A stretch of 64,000 bases of DNA from Mytilus californianus (GCF_021869535.1 NW_026262734.1:97903285-97967284), one strand, 5' to 3'; positions 51,901 to 57,786 are shown, counted from the stretch's first letter. Numbers and translations are program-made. Notes: generated by a model not told the origin, from the sequence alone.

Positions 51901-54145
51901 GAAAAGAACTTGTTTTATTTGTTCCTTAACACTAGTATGTCGTACGTAGTTTTGAATCTGTGGTTGATAAATTTCAATTTTATTGAATACTATAGTTCGT
52001 GGTTAAGATTTACCAACATAATCCACAAAGTTAAGGACCCCACAAATAATAATTAAACCACAGTATTGTGGATTCATTATTATTTGTGGGATACCAAATT
52101 TCGTGGATTTTGTTGGTACAGGTGAACCATGAATTTGAATGTTTAACGAAATAAAAATGTTCTAAAGACTCGTTTGAAGACTTTGGCAAAACTACGAAAT
52201 CAAGTATCCATGAAAATGTAAGTTTTCCTCAATCCACAAAAATGGATACCTACCAAAAATAATGAATCCATAGTATGTTTACACTTCCTATGTAAACAAG
52301 ACTTAAGGGGTACAGAACACATAAGGGAGTTAACTCTTTAAAAATCAGCTGAACGTTTTAATCACATACTATTAGTAAAGAGAAATCAAGCTTGTCAATG
52401 ATCAAAATTAATGTTTATCAAACTGCTATGTGTCCAATTCCTGTAAATTGTATGGTTCAAATTTCTTGAAAATTTACATTTTTGTCAACAGGTGAAATTA
52501 GATATTTTGTTCAAATTTTATGAAAATTAAACGAGCCAAATCTATTTTAGTCAAAGTGTTGGGTATTCCCTTATAAACTGGCTCTTTTTGAAGGATATAC
52601 GAGAATGAGTTTCTGTAACTCCATCTTACAGAAATAGGCATACAATTAACAAATGCATGATATTTATCCAAGTAACGTTATATTTTCAGTGACAGTTTGG
52701 CTTATGTTAAGATATTTTTCTCTTCGTTGGTAGAAGATGTTATAAAAGAGGAACTTGCATATACAGTAAGTTTTAATAAAATAGTGAGGTAATTTAAATT
52801 AAGAATTGCCTACTTTCTGAAGCTCCTAAATTCTCTATCGGTTTCTTGTGAGGTAGAATTGCCCAATTTGATGTTTTTCTGTGTGATGGTTTGTAGACTA
52901 CGGATTTTCCTTTTTTTATATGTCTTTGTCCGTGCGTACACTTGTAAGTCCGTCCACTAAAGGGTATTCTGTTTGGTCAAACAACTTGTGTTAACAGTTT
53001 TTAAAAAATAAAAAAAAACCAGATTAGATTTTCGTTAGCTATCCAATAAAACGGCAACCGTTTCAAAGCTAGATTGGATTATTTATTTGAGAAATATTTG
53101 TATTAAATTAAATATAACAATTATTTATTACTGTAACGTGTCACTGTATATATTGGCAGGATGATTTTGCTAACCAGGTGTATATTTGAATTTTTTTCCA
53201 CAATCAGCCCTATCTCTATTATGAAACATGCAAAGGCAACCCCTGTGTCTGAATACACAGGGTACATGCAGGCGAACATAAATAGCTAACCTATTAAAAT
53301 TCCGCGTACGTCTTGCGTCTTTGCGGGAATCGTGAAGTGCAAACGCAAAAAAATGCCTTCTTTGAGCTGTTAACGCGGGAACAAGAATGTCTAAAATCAG
53401 TTCAATCGCGTCGAATTAGAAGATTGTAGGTTTCATATTCATAACACGTTAACATACATTCGTACGGAATATATTGGTAATATTTGTCGCTGGACGTAAA
53501 GCCTTATGAACGACAATATCAAATACTTATTTGTTGTTATTAGTCTAATTTAGTATTTATAGACACCCAATGATTGTACTGCAAGCCTTAGTTAAAACTA
53601 ATTAAATAAAATGACTTATCTGATGGTCACCACCCATTTGTTATTAATATGGTCGTGTTGCTCAGCGTCATTTTTACAGTGTAGTGTCATGAGGATCGAG
53701 TTTGTTTTTGCGTCTTTTTCTTTTGATCTTGTCTACCTTTTTTGACGTTTGGTGTGTAATTGTCCCCTTGAAATCTCATATTATAATGTATGTAAAAACG
53801 TATCTAATAACCAGTCAGTTTAAAAACAGACACACACACACACAAATAAACAAACCGTTCATATAATTTCAGTTCCAATTATTTTCATTATTTCAATACA
53901 ACAAACAAGCTTAGAAAACAGCGTAATTTGTTCAAACCAATTAATTCACATGAAATATTCAGATTTTGGTGTTTTTTTTTCAGGATGAGAATTTTGTAAG
54001 TGATATTGGAGGACAACTAGGTTTATGGGCAGGATTCTCTGTTCTCAGTCTAGCAGAACTCTTAGAACTGGTTGTCATCTTATTCCATGCTTGTTGTTCA
54101 CGCAAGAAAGCAGAGGTTCATGCCGAATACAAAGACAAAGAATAA
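17794..54145 (+). CDS. DEG/ENaC-family channel, gene 2 (complete, 11 exons)
   Basis: Complete hand-assembled gene for an amiloride-sensitive/ASIC-like cation channel. Exons: 17794-17963, 25726-25909, 35968-36004, 36764-36905, 38933-39024, 40409-40641, 42366-42474, 43845-43917, 51656-51763, 52690-52765, 53984-54145. They sum to 1386 nt (461 aa) with every phase matching. Features in order: HG gating motif in TSIHGIGRF (13-21), TM1 about 31-52, FPSITFCNLNP (73-83), YYGTCYKF near 186-193, GLELLLDVHQ...AGVRLAIH ectodomain strands (209-232), cysteine clusters in exons 7 and 8, TQYP near 358, and GFS filter (425-427) in TM2. It should form trimers at the plasma membrane by family analogy. Exons 6-8 exist in a second copy 5366 bp downstream. 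Gating stimulus is unknown. Confidence 0.9.
18010..18262. repeat. Foldback hairpin immediately inside intron 1
   Basis: CACTGAAAAGACCCGAGTAT at the left and ACTCGGGTCTTTTCGGTG at the right close a hairpin with arms of about 110 bp. The apex is near 18118-18130 (GAGCTGCTGATT). It starts 47 bp downstream of the exon 1 donor. Homologues are the half-arm at 16780 and the hairpin at 63528-63775. Confidence 0.85.
18360..19311. other. Intron 1 sequence with a GCAGCCACTT repeat
   Basis: Three spaced copies of GCAGCCACTT at about 18548, 18580 and 18750 with related flanks. Otherwise AT-rich intronic sequence; the 77-codon open frame at 18983 shows no family signal. Confidence 0.4.
19312..19655 (-). 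pseudogene. Degraded LINE-type ORF2 C-terminus
   Basis: Reading the - strand across one frameshift and two stops gives a recognisable non-LTR retrotransposon tail: KGRHSNIPRE, then RERVCLKCNI, EDEKHFF, a DCK...NRELKNNC segment and GPYIKKSLELR. The C-x-x-C...H...C pattern is the zinc-knuckle-like motif commonly found after the reverse transcriptase in these elements. It is 5'-truncated and dead, an insertion in intron 1 of gene 2. Confidence 0.65.
19656..21075. other. Intron 1 sequence without recognisable features
   Basis: AT-rich; open frames at 19730 (-) and 20389 (+) are short and lack any family motif. A few GAAAGTAAAAAGCAAAAG-like purine runs occur near 20910-20960. Nothing else supportable. 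Confidence 0.4.
21076..21160. repeat. Short foldback
   Basis: ATCCGAAACAGCGGTGA...GCTACTTTGCT pairs with GTAGCAAGGAAG...TACCGCTGTTTCGGA across a loop of about 25 bp. It is intronic and about 225 bp upstream of the reverse-transcriptase element. Confidence 0.65.
21385..22928 (+). pseudogene. Retroelement reverse transcriptase, frameshifted
   Basis: Two overlapping frames (21385-22215 and 22149-22928) are one reverse transcriptase split by a small indel near 22125-22140. Motifs in order: VPADKAANNIIIV, YWLPKLHKTPYKYRFISS (RT fingers), FDFSALYTTLP (motif A region), then after the frame change GTNCAPLIADLF (motif B) and FRYLDDILALNN, the YxDD catalytic box (22279-22314), followed by HCPFLDLDIF and thumb-like sequence. 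No endonuclease, integrase or GIY-YIG domain is visible. The class (Penelope-like, DIRS-like or non-LTR) is unresolved. It looks 5'-truncated, starts within a repeat also seen at 23755-24300, and sits sense in intron 1 of ENaC gene 2. Confidence 0.85.
22929..23569 (+). mobile_element. Probable 3' tail of the retroelement
   Basis: Non-coding sequence continuing from the RT stop, including CTAACGGGAGGGATTGTAC, GTCCCAAGTCAGGAGCCTCT and, toward the end, GGGCCAGCTGAGGACCACCT and GTTGTTGTCCCTTTGACATA. Continuity with the RT frame and an abrupt change to the inverted family C repeat near 23570 suggest a 3' UTR of the element. This is inference. Confidence 0.55.
23570..23745 (-). repeat. Dispersed repeat family C (inverted copy)
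   Basis: GAAAACAAACTGACAACGCC to CCGGAAGGGTAAGCAGATCC is the reverse complement of the family at 40065-40265 and 62715-62945. Antisense open frames over this copy have no coding meaning. Confidence 0.7.
23755..24362. repeat. Degenerate tandem repeat, ~175-bp unit
   Basis: Three diverged copies start near 23770, 23945 and 24110. Each contains a GACTCCTT..TAGGAGTT-type box, a GATTTTTA(T/C)CA segment, GATAGA/ATAGACA and a TCAGC(T)AGATAAGATC-like end. The tract ends TAGGTGAGCGACACAGGCTC. A fragment of the same unit lies at 21290-21375, directly before the RT frame, so the RT element may be inserted into this repeat. Confidence 0.55.
24650..24920 (+). mobile_element. tRNA-derived SINE with core and T-rich tail
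   Basis: The head resembles a tRNA promoter: an A-box-like CTAGTTGGTTAAAACCG near 24682 and a B-box-like GAGTTTCGAATCCCGA near 24702. Then follows a conserved-core-like GGTTTTCTCCGGGCACTTCG and CCTCCACAAATAAAAATTCT, and a long T run at 24870-24916. The last T tract may be a separate homopolymer expansion. Intronic, sense to gene 2. Confidence 0.65.
25240..25480 (-). repeat. Dispersed repeat family B copy (inverted)
   Basis: Repeated AGAATAATGGGCAA-type steps ending CACCCATCCAGACCCTCAT, the inverse of the GGGTCTGGATGGGG start of the copy at 43930. Intron 1 of gene 2. Confidence 0.65.
25565..25650 (+). mobile_element. Partial tRNA-like SINE head
   Basis: GGCGGCCGAGTAGTCAAGTT resembles the A box of Ser/Leu-type tRNAs and GAGTGCGAATTCC the B box, spaced about 55 bp apart. 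No tRNA cloverleaf could be closed. It lies 75 bp upstream of gene 2 exon 2. A similar head, inverted, lies at 50660-50735. Confidence 0.5.
25726..25909 (+). CDS. ENaC gene 2 exon 2 (post-TM1 region)
   Basis: Acceptor ATTAATTTTCAG; donor GCTGTACAG/GTATGA; phase 2 in, 0 out. It encodes ESVNTQISTTYSKLDFPSIT followed by FCNLNPLSYNKVKK. The FPxxTxCN box just after TM1 is a family signature. Its donor sequence is the first of a run of GTATG-starting repeats (see 25910). Confidence 0.92.
25910..26165. repeat. Degenerate minisatellite starting at the exon 2 splice donor
   Basis: From the first intron base the sequence resolves into imperfect monomers of about 34-41 bp, each beginning GTATG/GTATA (25910, ~25951, ~25990, ~26025, ~26058) and containing TTCTAAACAGGTGTTTTAAT-like cores and GACATACA(G/T) ends. 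The functional donor CAG/GTATGA thus forms the first monomer boundary. These monomers are recognisable ancestors of the uniform array at 27311. Confidence 0.75.
26166..27065. mobile_element. Non-autonomous element with 9-bp target duplication
   Basis: GTTTAAAAT at 26166-26174 is repeated at 27057-27065, bounding an insert that splits the degenerate minisatellite. The insert ends carry repeated TTTCATTTGCGCC motifs, inverted at the right end as GGCGCAAATG, giving irregular inverted termini (GCTTTTGCGCC / GGCGCAAATGC). A 9-bp duplication fits Mutator-like elements, among others. A family C repeat (26540-26690, inverted) is nested inside. No transposase frame is seen. Confidence 0.75.
27066..27310. 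repeat. Degenerate minisatellite, right of the insertion
   Basis: Continuation of the 25910-26165 repeat: monomers such as GACATACAGGAATTATTCT and GATTCTAAACAGGTGTTTTA, about 38-46 bp, leading without a break into the homogeneous array. Confidence 0.75.
27311..32352. repeat. ~5 kb minisatellite of 48- and 46-bp monomers
   Basis: Roughly 107 near-identical monomers of GACATACATGTATGATTCCA plus ATACAGATGTTCTATACAGG-type sequence. Two length classes alternate: long (48 bp, ...TTCTATACAGGTGG) and short (46 bp, ...TTCTAAAGGTGG). The first ~14 monomers are all long, the middle mixes both, and the last ~9 are all short. A 470-bp higher-order block (long/short order LSLLLSLSSS) occurs in succession starting near 29494 and 29964. 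Each monomer holds the 12-bp palindrome CATACATGTATG. Open frames on both strands arise only because 48 is a multiple of three. It lies in intron 2 of gene 2. Confidence 0.97.
32353..33011. other. Intron 2 sequence after the satellite
   Basis: Ordinary AT-rich intronic sequence; I see no exon, no repeat relationship to the rest of the window and no supportable motif. Confidence 0.4.
33012..33776. repeat. Interspersed element, left part, with hairpin start
   Basis: Begins with a perfect short hairpin, AGGTCTTTCCAC...GTGGAAAGACCT (33012-33046), then TTCTTCTGCCGCCAAAACTT. Later portions contain AATGACATCTTATAGGAGTT-type subrepeats and a CCGGAA(A/G)TAG unit that continues at 35350. The hAT-like element at 33777-35349 interrupts it. 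Confidence 0.6.
33777..35349. mobile_element. hAT-like non-autonomous DNA transposon
   Basis: Perfect 16-bp terminal inverted repeats, CAGAGCTCCAGATAAG at 33777 and CTTATCTGGAGCTCTG ending at 35349, are flanked by TATATTTT and TATTTTTT, an 8-bp target duplication with one mismatch. TIRs starting CAG-G-CTC and 8-bp duplications are typical of hAT elements. The ~1.57 kb interior contains dispersed AATTGGGTTTTT-type subterminal motifs and no transposase frame. It splits the CCGGAAGT repeat element. Confidence 0.78.
35350..35940. repeat. Right part of the split element: ~114-bp tandem units
   Basis: About four to five copies of a 114-bp unit containing ATCATTTGAGACCGGAAGTG, AAACCGGAAGTAGC, ATTATCTCCCTTTTT and GCACAAGTATATA. 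The unit is also present before the hAT-like insertion (ACATAGAAACCATATA, 33755-33776). The tract ends with the perfect hairpin CAATTGTTC...GAACAATTG (35917-35937), just 31 bp before exon 3. Antisense open frames follow the 114-bp period and are not genes. Confidence 0.8.
35968..36004 (+). CDS. ENaC gene 2 exon 3 (37-nt microexon)
   Basis: Acceptor TTCTGTTTCAG, donor CACCCG/GTAAGG. Phase 0 in and 1 out, exactly what exon 2 (phase 0) and exon 4 (phase 1) require; skipping it would shift the frame. It encodes PTTTQHTETYTP and the first base of Gly131, a Thr-rich ectodomain stretch. The evidence is phase and splice sites only, as the region is variable in the family. Confidence 0.7.
36540..36730 (-). 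repeat. Dispersed repeat family B copy (inverted)
   Basis: AGGCTCTGGATGGAGTTTAC, repeated AGAATAATGGG steps and CCACATCCTGACCCT. It ends about 35 bp before the exon 4 acceptor. Confidence 0.6.
36764..36905 (+). CDS. ENaC gene 2 exon 4
   Basis: Acceptor TTTATTTACTAG, donor TCTTCAAC/GTAAGT; phase 1 in, 2 out. It encodes SDPLTTANQVLHLRMGDFSD, then NIPQNDFIMKCSYQSRNCSS; the DFI..C.Y....C pattern precedes the YGTCY motif in DEG/ENaC channels. Its donor is the first boundary of the ~48-bp minisatellite that fills the next intron. Confidence 0.88.
36906..38092. repeat. ~48-bp minisatellite starting exactly at the exon 4 donor
   Basis: About 25 imperfect monomers with consensus GTAGGCACTTAGTCTTTATT followed by TCACTGTGTCCACCGAATGA and GTTTTAAC. 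The first monomer is the start of the intron itself (GTAAGTAAGCACTTTT...), and the exon end TCTTCAAC mirrors the monomer end GTTTTAAC. Many AAC/GTAGGC or AAC/GTA donor-like boundaries therefore follow the real donor. Monomer lengths vary between about 44 and 60 bp. Confidence 0.92.
38249..38490. repeat. TIR element with G/C homopolymer termini
   Basis: GGGAACGACCATTTAACTTC then a G run at the left is matched inverted by CCCCCCACTTTGAAGTTAAA and TGGTTGCTCCC at the right. The interior has AAAAAAATATT tracts. MITE-like, non-coding, in intron 4 of gene 2. Confidence 0.8.
38933..39024 (+). CDS. ENaC gene 2 exon 5
   Basis: Acceptor TTCTACTTGCAG, donor GCGTATG/GTAAGA; phase 2 in, 1 out. It encodes EIQKVRDEYYGTCYKFTPAS and NPTNLAGPAYG. 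The YGxCYxF motif is strongly characteristic of the family. This is the last exon before the 5.36 kb duplication. Confidence 0.9.
39769..39895. repeat. Near-perfect hairpin (foldback)
   Basis: TGACTGGTTATGAGGGTAAT to TTGTTGTCC on the left pairs with GGACAACAAACTTGC...CAGTCA on the right around an apex containing CCCTCGGCTTCGCCTCGA. It is part of a larger repeat with TATTATTATACC ends (39155 to ~39915). An identical copy lies at 45135-45261. Confidence 0.88.
40065..40265 (+). repeat. Dispersed repeat family C copy
   Basis: ACATGTGGAACAGGATCTGC to TGGTATCTTTCGCCTCTCTT, the most complete copy in the window. It includes CACCTGAGATCACCCC and ATGGCGTTGTCAGTTCATTT. Copy at 45431-45631 through the segmental duplication. 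Confidence 0.75.
40409..40641 (+). CDS. ENaC gene 2 exon 6
   Basis: Acceptor ATTTTATTTCAG, donor AGTGTACTG/GTAAGT; phase 1 in, 0 out. It encodes (G)LELLLDVHQNDYIPFVTATA, GVRLAIHSSQ, then GISVSTKFETNVALRQERFI. The GLxLxL...Q..Y...AG.R..IH pattern is the core beta-strand region of ENaC/ASIC ectodomains. Confidence 0.92.
40735..40870 (+). repeat. Dispersed repeat in intron 6
   Basis: AAGGGAACCGAATGAACTTA, GCATCTCCTGCTCTGTATG and CGCCATGCAAATC resemble a diverged copy at 10055-10160 (GAGGGAACCGCATGAACTCC, CGTCTCCTGTTTTGAA, CGTCATGCGAATC). Class unknown. Confidence 0.5.
42106..42200. repeat. Small foldback element
   Basis: AACACAGGCACTTGTCCCTG followed by an A run pairs with TTTTTTCAGAGACAATTGCC and TGTGT on the right. 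Copy at 47472-47566 through the segmental duplication. Confidence 0.65.
42366..42474 (+). CDS. ENaC gene 2 exon 7
   Basis: Acceptor TTTAATTACAG, donor ACATTAG/GTAAGA; phase 0 in, 1 out; 109 nt. It encodes PCMERCTGIAVRKDCKCLSS then YDFLSLSVTNMCKTTL; the cysteines belong to the disulfide-rich thumb region. The last ~34 nt of this exon form the exonic part of the 46-bp repeats immediately downstream. Confidence 0.9.
42475..42658 (+). repeat. Four 46-bp repeats of the exon 7 / intron 7 boundary
   Basis: Monomers at 42475, 42521, 42567 and 42613 each start with GTAAGATTAACTTTAG (intron start), then CCGTTACGAACATGTG(A/C)AAA and end CATCAG or CATCGT, which copies the last ~30 nt of exon 7. GTAAGA donors are intact at all four monomer starts; the position after the last monomer reads GAAGG and is dead. 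Use of the donors at +46 or +92 shifts the frame, and a TAA is met at the start of the third GTAAGA when reading through. Confidence 0.93.
43845..43917 (+). CDS. ENaC gene 2 exon 8
   Basis: Acceptor TTTTAATTTGTAG, donor CATGCAG/GTACGT; phase 1 in, 2 out. It encodes (E)IQCMVVTEALSGSELNCKCK and MPC(R). CKCKMPC is the family's final cysteine cluster. A longer open frame reading into the intron is not coding. Confidence 0.88.
43930..44105 (+). repeat. Dispersed repeat family B copy (sense)
   Basis: GAGGGTCTGGATGGGGGGTC then T-rich tract with ATTCTCTATTCTGTAAACCC. It begins only ~13 bp after the exon 8 donor. Its identical partner is at 49296-49471. Confidence 0.65.
45775..46007 (+). CDS. ENaC gene 2 exon 6' (duplicate)
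   Basis: Identical in sequence, splice sites and phase to 40409-40641. Splicing exon 8 (phase 2 out) to this exon (phase 1 in) would break the frame and soon reach a stop. It can therefore only be used in place of exon 6, joined to exon 5. Confidence 0.75.
47732..47840 (+). CDS. ENaC gene 2 exon 7' (duplicate)
   Basis: Identical to 42366-42474 including the donor and the four 46-bp boundary repeats at 47841-48024. Phase-compatible with either exon 6 or exon 6' upstream and exon 8' downstream. Confidence 0.75.
47841..48024 (+). repeat. Four 46-bp repeats of the exon 7' boundary (duplicate)
   Basis: Same structure as 42475-42658, with GTAAGA donors at 47841, 47887, 47933 and 47979. Carried along by the segmental duplication, which shows the donor repeats pre-date it. 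Confidence 0.92.
49211..49283 (+). CDS. ENaC gene 2 exon 8' (duplicate)
   Basis: Identical to 43845-43917. It ends phase 2, compatible with exon 9 at 51656. It is the nearer of the two copies to exon 9, so the default exon 8 in a processed transcript may be this one. Confidence 0.75.
50660..50735 (-). mobile_element. tRNA-like SINE head, - strand
   Basis: On the - strand, TAAGTGGTCTCGTGTTAGCG resembles an A box and GGGGTTGAACTCTAACC a B box with GCTGGAGGCC between. It is similar in plan to 25565-25650. A real tRNA is unlikely because acceptor-stem pairing is not evident. Confidence 0.5.
51441..51615. mobile_element. MITE with TA target and CAGYGAAACCTG termini
   Basis: TA followed by CAGCGAAACCTGTTAAAACC at the left and, inverted, CAGTGAAACCTGTCTGAACC at the right; a TA dinucleotide flanks each end. 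Internal AACCGAACCTTTGGGAC / GTTCGGTTTTATC repeats. TA duplications and such ends suggest the Tc1/mariner-pogo group. ~175 bp, non-coding. Confidence 0.72.
51656..51763 (+). CDS. ENaC gene 2 exon 9
   Basis: Acceptor TATCATTTCAG, donor GCTATAAG/GTATGG; phase 2 in and out; 108 nt. It encodes (R)QISFKKNIFMTQYPAENYAV, then VMETNESREAI, with the S/Y..YP motif in the palm domain conserved with gene 1. Confidence 0.88.
52059..52277. repeat. TIR element
   Basis: CACAGTATTGTGGATTCATT at the left is matched, inverted, by AATGAATCCATAGTATG at the right (52261-52277). The interior carries further GTGGATT / AATCCAC pairs. MITE-like, intronic. Confidence 0.7.
52302..52572. repeat. TIR element, inverse of 3716-3999
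   Basis: Starts CTTAAGGGGTACAGAACAC and ends GTGTTGGGTATTCCCTT. The interior with AAACGAGCCAAATCTATTTT is the complement of the 3716 copy. Non-coding, between exons 9 and 10. Confidence 0.7.
52690..52765 (+). CDS. ENaC gene 2 exon 10
   Basis: Acceptor GTTATATTTTCAG, donor CATATACA/GTAAGT; phase 2 in, 0 out; 76 nt. It encodes SDSLAYVKIFFSSLVEDVIK and EELAYT, parallel to the gene 1 exon at 6086. Confidence 0.88.
53984..54145 (+). CDS. ENaC gene 2 exon 11 (TM2 and C-terminus)
   Basis: Acceptor TTTTTTTTTCAG; 162 nt ending TAA at 54143-54145. It encodes DENFVSDIGGQLGLWAGFSV then LSLAELLELVVILFHACCSR and a short KK...AEYKDKE tail. G-F-S (425-427) is the selectivity-filter triplet; the conserved Glu of TM2 follows six residues later. 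Confidence 0.93.
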   Translation, partial: DENFVSDIGGQLGLWAGFSVLSLAELLELVVILFHACCSRKKAEVHAEYKDKE

Positions 54146-54261
54146 TTAACCGTTTCAGAACCTAAGGTATTCTGGGTAATATTTGGCCAAAATGTGATAT
54201 TGGTTAACAATGCCAACCAACCAATGACTTTAATTTTTTTTTTTAATTTTTGGCGGCAAGC

Positions 54262-54397
54262 AATAAAATTATCCACAATCCCTCTGATTCTTAACCAGAT
54301 GTTTTAATTATGTTTTAATTTAATTTATGTAATTATTTGTTGTGTGTTCACAAACAGAGAGTTGTACAAAATGTCTAATTTATTAGAAAATAATAAA
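54262..54397 (+). promoter_or_regulatory. Polyadenylation signals of ENaC gene 2
   Basis: AATAAA at 54262-54267 and again at 54392-54397, 117 and 247 bp after the stop; the second is followed by TTTGTGTTTTTTAAAG, a GT/T-rich context. Either could be used. Confidence 0.55.
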
Positions 54398-54399
54398 AT

Positions 54400-55631
54400 T
54401 TGTGTTTTTTAAAGTTGTTTTTCTTCGAATTTGGGTATTTGGTTGACCCTGGAATCGTCTCCCCCTGAAAGTGGGATAAAGGTCAAATACAACCTATGAG
54501 GTGCACTACCACGACCTCTTCTATCTCTGCTTGAAACAGTAACTATTAATTGATAATACTGCAAGTAAAAAATACAGTAATTGAAACAATATTTTTCTTG
54601 AGCATTGAAACGACTGTGGATAACGAACGCTTCCTGTCTCTTAAGACCAGCCAATTACATCAGCCATCCATCATGTGGGAATGTATTTTTAAAGGTTTTT
54701 CGTTAGGTTATTTTGATTATTTCTTATTCATTCCAGGTCCCAACTTCATCAGGCAAAGTTGACCTAAGCTGAATTTTGCAATTGTTTTCAGTTCCCTTTT
54801 GGTCTTATAGCTCATAATGTTTCCATGTATTTATACATCCCTGATTTTCATATGTTTGAATTTTGAGCGTTCCAAATGAAGGTAAATTCAGATAAGCACT
54901 TTGGACGAACGAACTTTATAAATTGTTATTTTCGTTTCTACTTAATTCAATTTCAATTCTAATTTGGCTGCTGTGTCCCAATTATAGTCAGACTAACCTA
55001 TTCGGTCTGTTTGTGTTGCTCACCAAATTTTGTCAATATAACGGAACTATAAACAACTGTCATACAAGTGGGAGGTTAGGCTAGCTATAAAACCAGGTTT
55101 AATTCAATATTTTCGTTGAAAAATGTGAGTACCATGTCAGTAACATGCCAATTGTATCTATTCGTTTCGTTGGTTGATAAAGTCTAACGTTTACAACTAT
55201 CGGTCACTGTACGGCCTTTAACGATGAGCAAAATCAATACCGCATAATCAGCGGTCTGTTTAAGGTTTGTTTTAAAATTTTCTATTATTGCCACGTGATA
55301 ACTGAATGATTTTCCTAGTGAATTATCATGACTGTGGATAACACTGTATGTGTCTGCCTACCAGCCAATAACATCAGCCATCATGTGGGAATGAATACTT
55401 TTTAATGCTTATACTAGTATTCGTTATGGTGATTTTACGAAAATATTGTATTAACACGTAACCCTAAGTATTGAATGCTTCTTTTTGTAATTTAATACGG
55501 TTGTAAAAGCGTTTGATCGTGTGCCATTTAAGTAAAAATCGCTTCCGGGCTTCATACAAAATGTGTAATGGTCATTTTTTTCTTTCTTCATAAACAACCT
55601 GCAATCCTAGGTGAAATTTGAAATAGAATAT
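54400..55631. other. Intergenic spacer after ENaC gene 2
   Basis: No gene seen. 54735-54930 is a copy of the TCTTATAGCTCAT...GAGCGTTCC repeat also found at 5830, 12985 and 16300. Two related pieces with ACAGCGTTC/ACTGTGGATAAC and CAATAACATCAGCCATC lie near 54605-54680 and 55330-55390. 55190-55260 is a partial family A copy. Confidence 0.45.
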
Positions 55632-55632
55632 A

Positions 55633-56243
55633 ACGTCACAGTACCCAAACTGCACCTATTCAACAAAAGTAGCTGTGGAAATCTTACAAGTTTTCTTTGA
55701 GACTAAACAATTGGTATTTTTATGATTTGACATTATACACGTCTTTCAACATAGGTAAATATAATTAAATATACACAAAACGACAGTATATATCAACAGA
55801 TGAAGCATTCCCTGGAAAAAGTAAATCTTCGAAAACGTCGCTATGCGACGTTCTCAAAATGTCATCTTTTAAAAATGAGAAAATTAAACATGTTACAAGC
55901 ATCCATTTCTTAAAAAAATCATAGTAAGCATGGAATAATGTCAAATTGTTCAAAATATTTGAAGAAATAAAACAAAACATCTGTTATTCGATTTTTAAGG
56001 ATGTGAATTTAAACATAGATGCAGTTTGGGTACTCCTCATTACAGAATCATGGATCGTTTGAAGGTCGGTTCAAACCCATTTTTCTATGATTCAATATGG
56101 ATTCAAAATTAAATTGGTGTAACTATATAGTAAATAAGGATACGTCTACAAAATAAACACAGAATGGAAACTTTTGTCTAGATCATAAAAAAAAAGTAGC
56201 TGAAAAAACTGTCAAAATAGGTGCAATTTGGGTACCCTCACGT
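55633..56243. repeat. TIR element of about 610 bp
   Basis: Left end CACAGTACCCAAACTGCACC and right end, inverted, GAGGGTACCCAAATTGCACC are imperfect terminal repeats. A third inverted copy, GATGCAGTTTGGGTACTCC, is internal near 56018. A small hairpin, ACGTCGCTATGCGACGT, sits at 55836-55852. No transposase frame. Confidence 0.6.
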
Positions 56244-57250
56244 TAAACATAATCGGTCATTGTCACAACAGTTTCCCATTACCGGAAAATAATACCATTT
56301 CAACAACTTTAATTGCACGCGAAGTCTAGGATTAGTGAAATAGCATTAGTCGGAAAAAAACCACATTTAATTAAAAAAACAGAACTTCTGAAATAACACA
56401 AATGCCTGTGTAACTGTTTAAGTTCTTCTTCTTTCATATACTTCCCACATTCACCATATTTTCAATAGTCTGGCAAAACATTATTGTGTATATGGTTATT
56501 TAGTGGTGTTGGTCACTTGAGACTTGAATATCTCAAGTGACTTTACTGTGGCGTTATCCGGATGCATTTTGTCCGGTCCTTGACGGTGTTTACTTTGTCT
56601 ACGGCTTCCAATCTTTAGCAATTTTGTAACACATGTCATGCTTCTTTATTACGCCTCGTTGTAAGTTTTTTTCTGAATTTTTATTATTTTTTTATGGAAT
56701 ACCTTGAATACTGTTAAAAATATATATTTCTGTTTCCCTACAAGTTTGTATTAATTGTTGTACATTTTGTACATAGGGAATTTATGATTTTTGTTACATC
56801 ATGATTAAATTGTTGATAATTCTAATTGTTATTATGCCAAATGCCAATGCCCTCTTACAGATGTAAATAAATGTAAAGTATAATTACAAATCAGCAAAAT
56901 TCAAAATTAATTGTTAACTTAAATATATTATATCCTTCGGTCTTAAACTGACAGTTGTCTCAAAATATCTCCTTTTTTAATTATGAAGAAATATTAAATG
57001 TGATGTCTAAAGCTCAAGGACTAAAATGCTGATAAGTGGTAACTTATTTACATATATATACAACCATAGTAAATCCAGTTTAATTTTCATACAAATAGCT
57101 ATGTAAAGCTGGGTTTTTCTCTGACATTGTTCTCTCATTTAAGGCAATATAAATTCAGATTTAAATCCAAGTCTTGATTTTTAATGTTTTAAAAACAAGG
57201 AAAGAATGACAGTACAACTTTAATTACTTCTGAGACTGCTAAAGCACAAC
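56244..57250. other. AT-rich intergenic sequence
   Basis: A perfect hairpin TCACTTGAGA...TCTCAAGTGA lies near 56514-56541. No exons or repeat copies otherwise recognised. A stop codon in frame just before 57251 limits the DUF6589-like relic on this side. Confidence 0.45.
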
Positions 57251-57786
57251 ATGACTGTTTTTAAATCTAAATCAAATAACAGCAAGTATGCTTTGGAAAT
57301 CCATAGATTTTTGATTCAGCAGATAAGTACTTTGTCAGATAAAGAGGCTGCAGAAGTGGTTCAAGGGATGTTTGTCAACACAACTGGAAAACCAGATGGA
57401 TATATCCCAGCTGATCTCCAAATGGAATATGTGGTGAAAACAATACAAAAAACAATATAAAACATATGTACTCAAACAAGTCGGAACAAAACATTGCTAA
57501 TCATACCAAGGCTTTATCAGGTATAAGGGATATAGCAGAACATTTTGACAGTGTAACTGATGTAACAGTAAGGTGCAAAAAGCATAAACGAAAGGACACT
57601 GCAGGTGATGAACTTCTGATGATTAGTGATCTGAGAAAACTAAGACCATTTAACTTTCAGCCAGGAAGATGCCATTTAGCATTCCCAGATATAAAAAAAT
57701 CTGTTGTTGAACATTTGCCAACTGGTCACTACCATAGTTGGATCAAAACTCGTATTGTAACAAATGCAAATGATCTTGGTGACTAA
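57251..57786 (+). pseudogene. DUF6589-type gene relic, one frameshift
   Basis: Two consecutive frames, 57251-57460 and 57466-57786, make one protein fragment broken by a probable single-base insertion near 57459 (ACAATATAAAAC). Part 1 has YIPADLQMEYVVKTIQK; part 2 has SGIRDIAEHFDSVTDVTVR, SDLRKLRPFNFQPGRCHLAF and a C-terminal HSWIKTR. This arrangement resembles the C-terminal part of the DUF6589 proteins common in molluscs and cnidarians, whose function is unknown and which often occur as multicopy, transposon-like genes. N-terminal sequence is missing. Confidence 0.65.
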
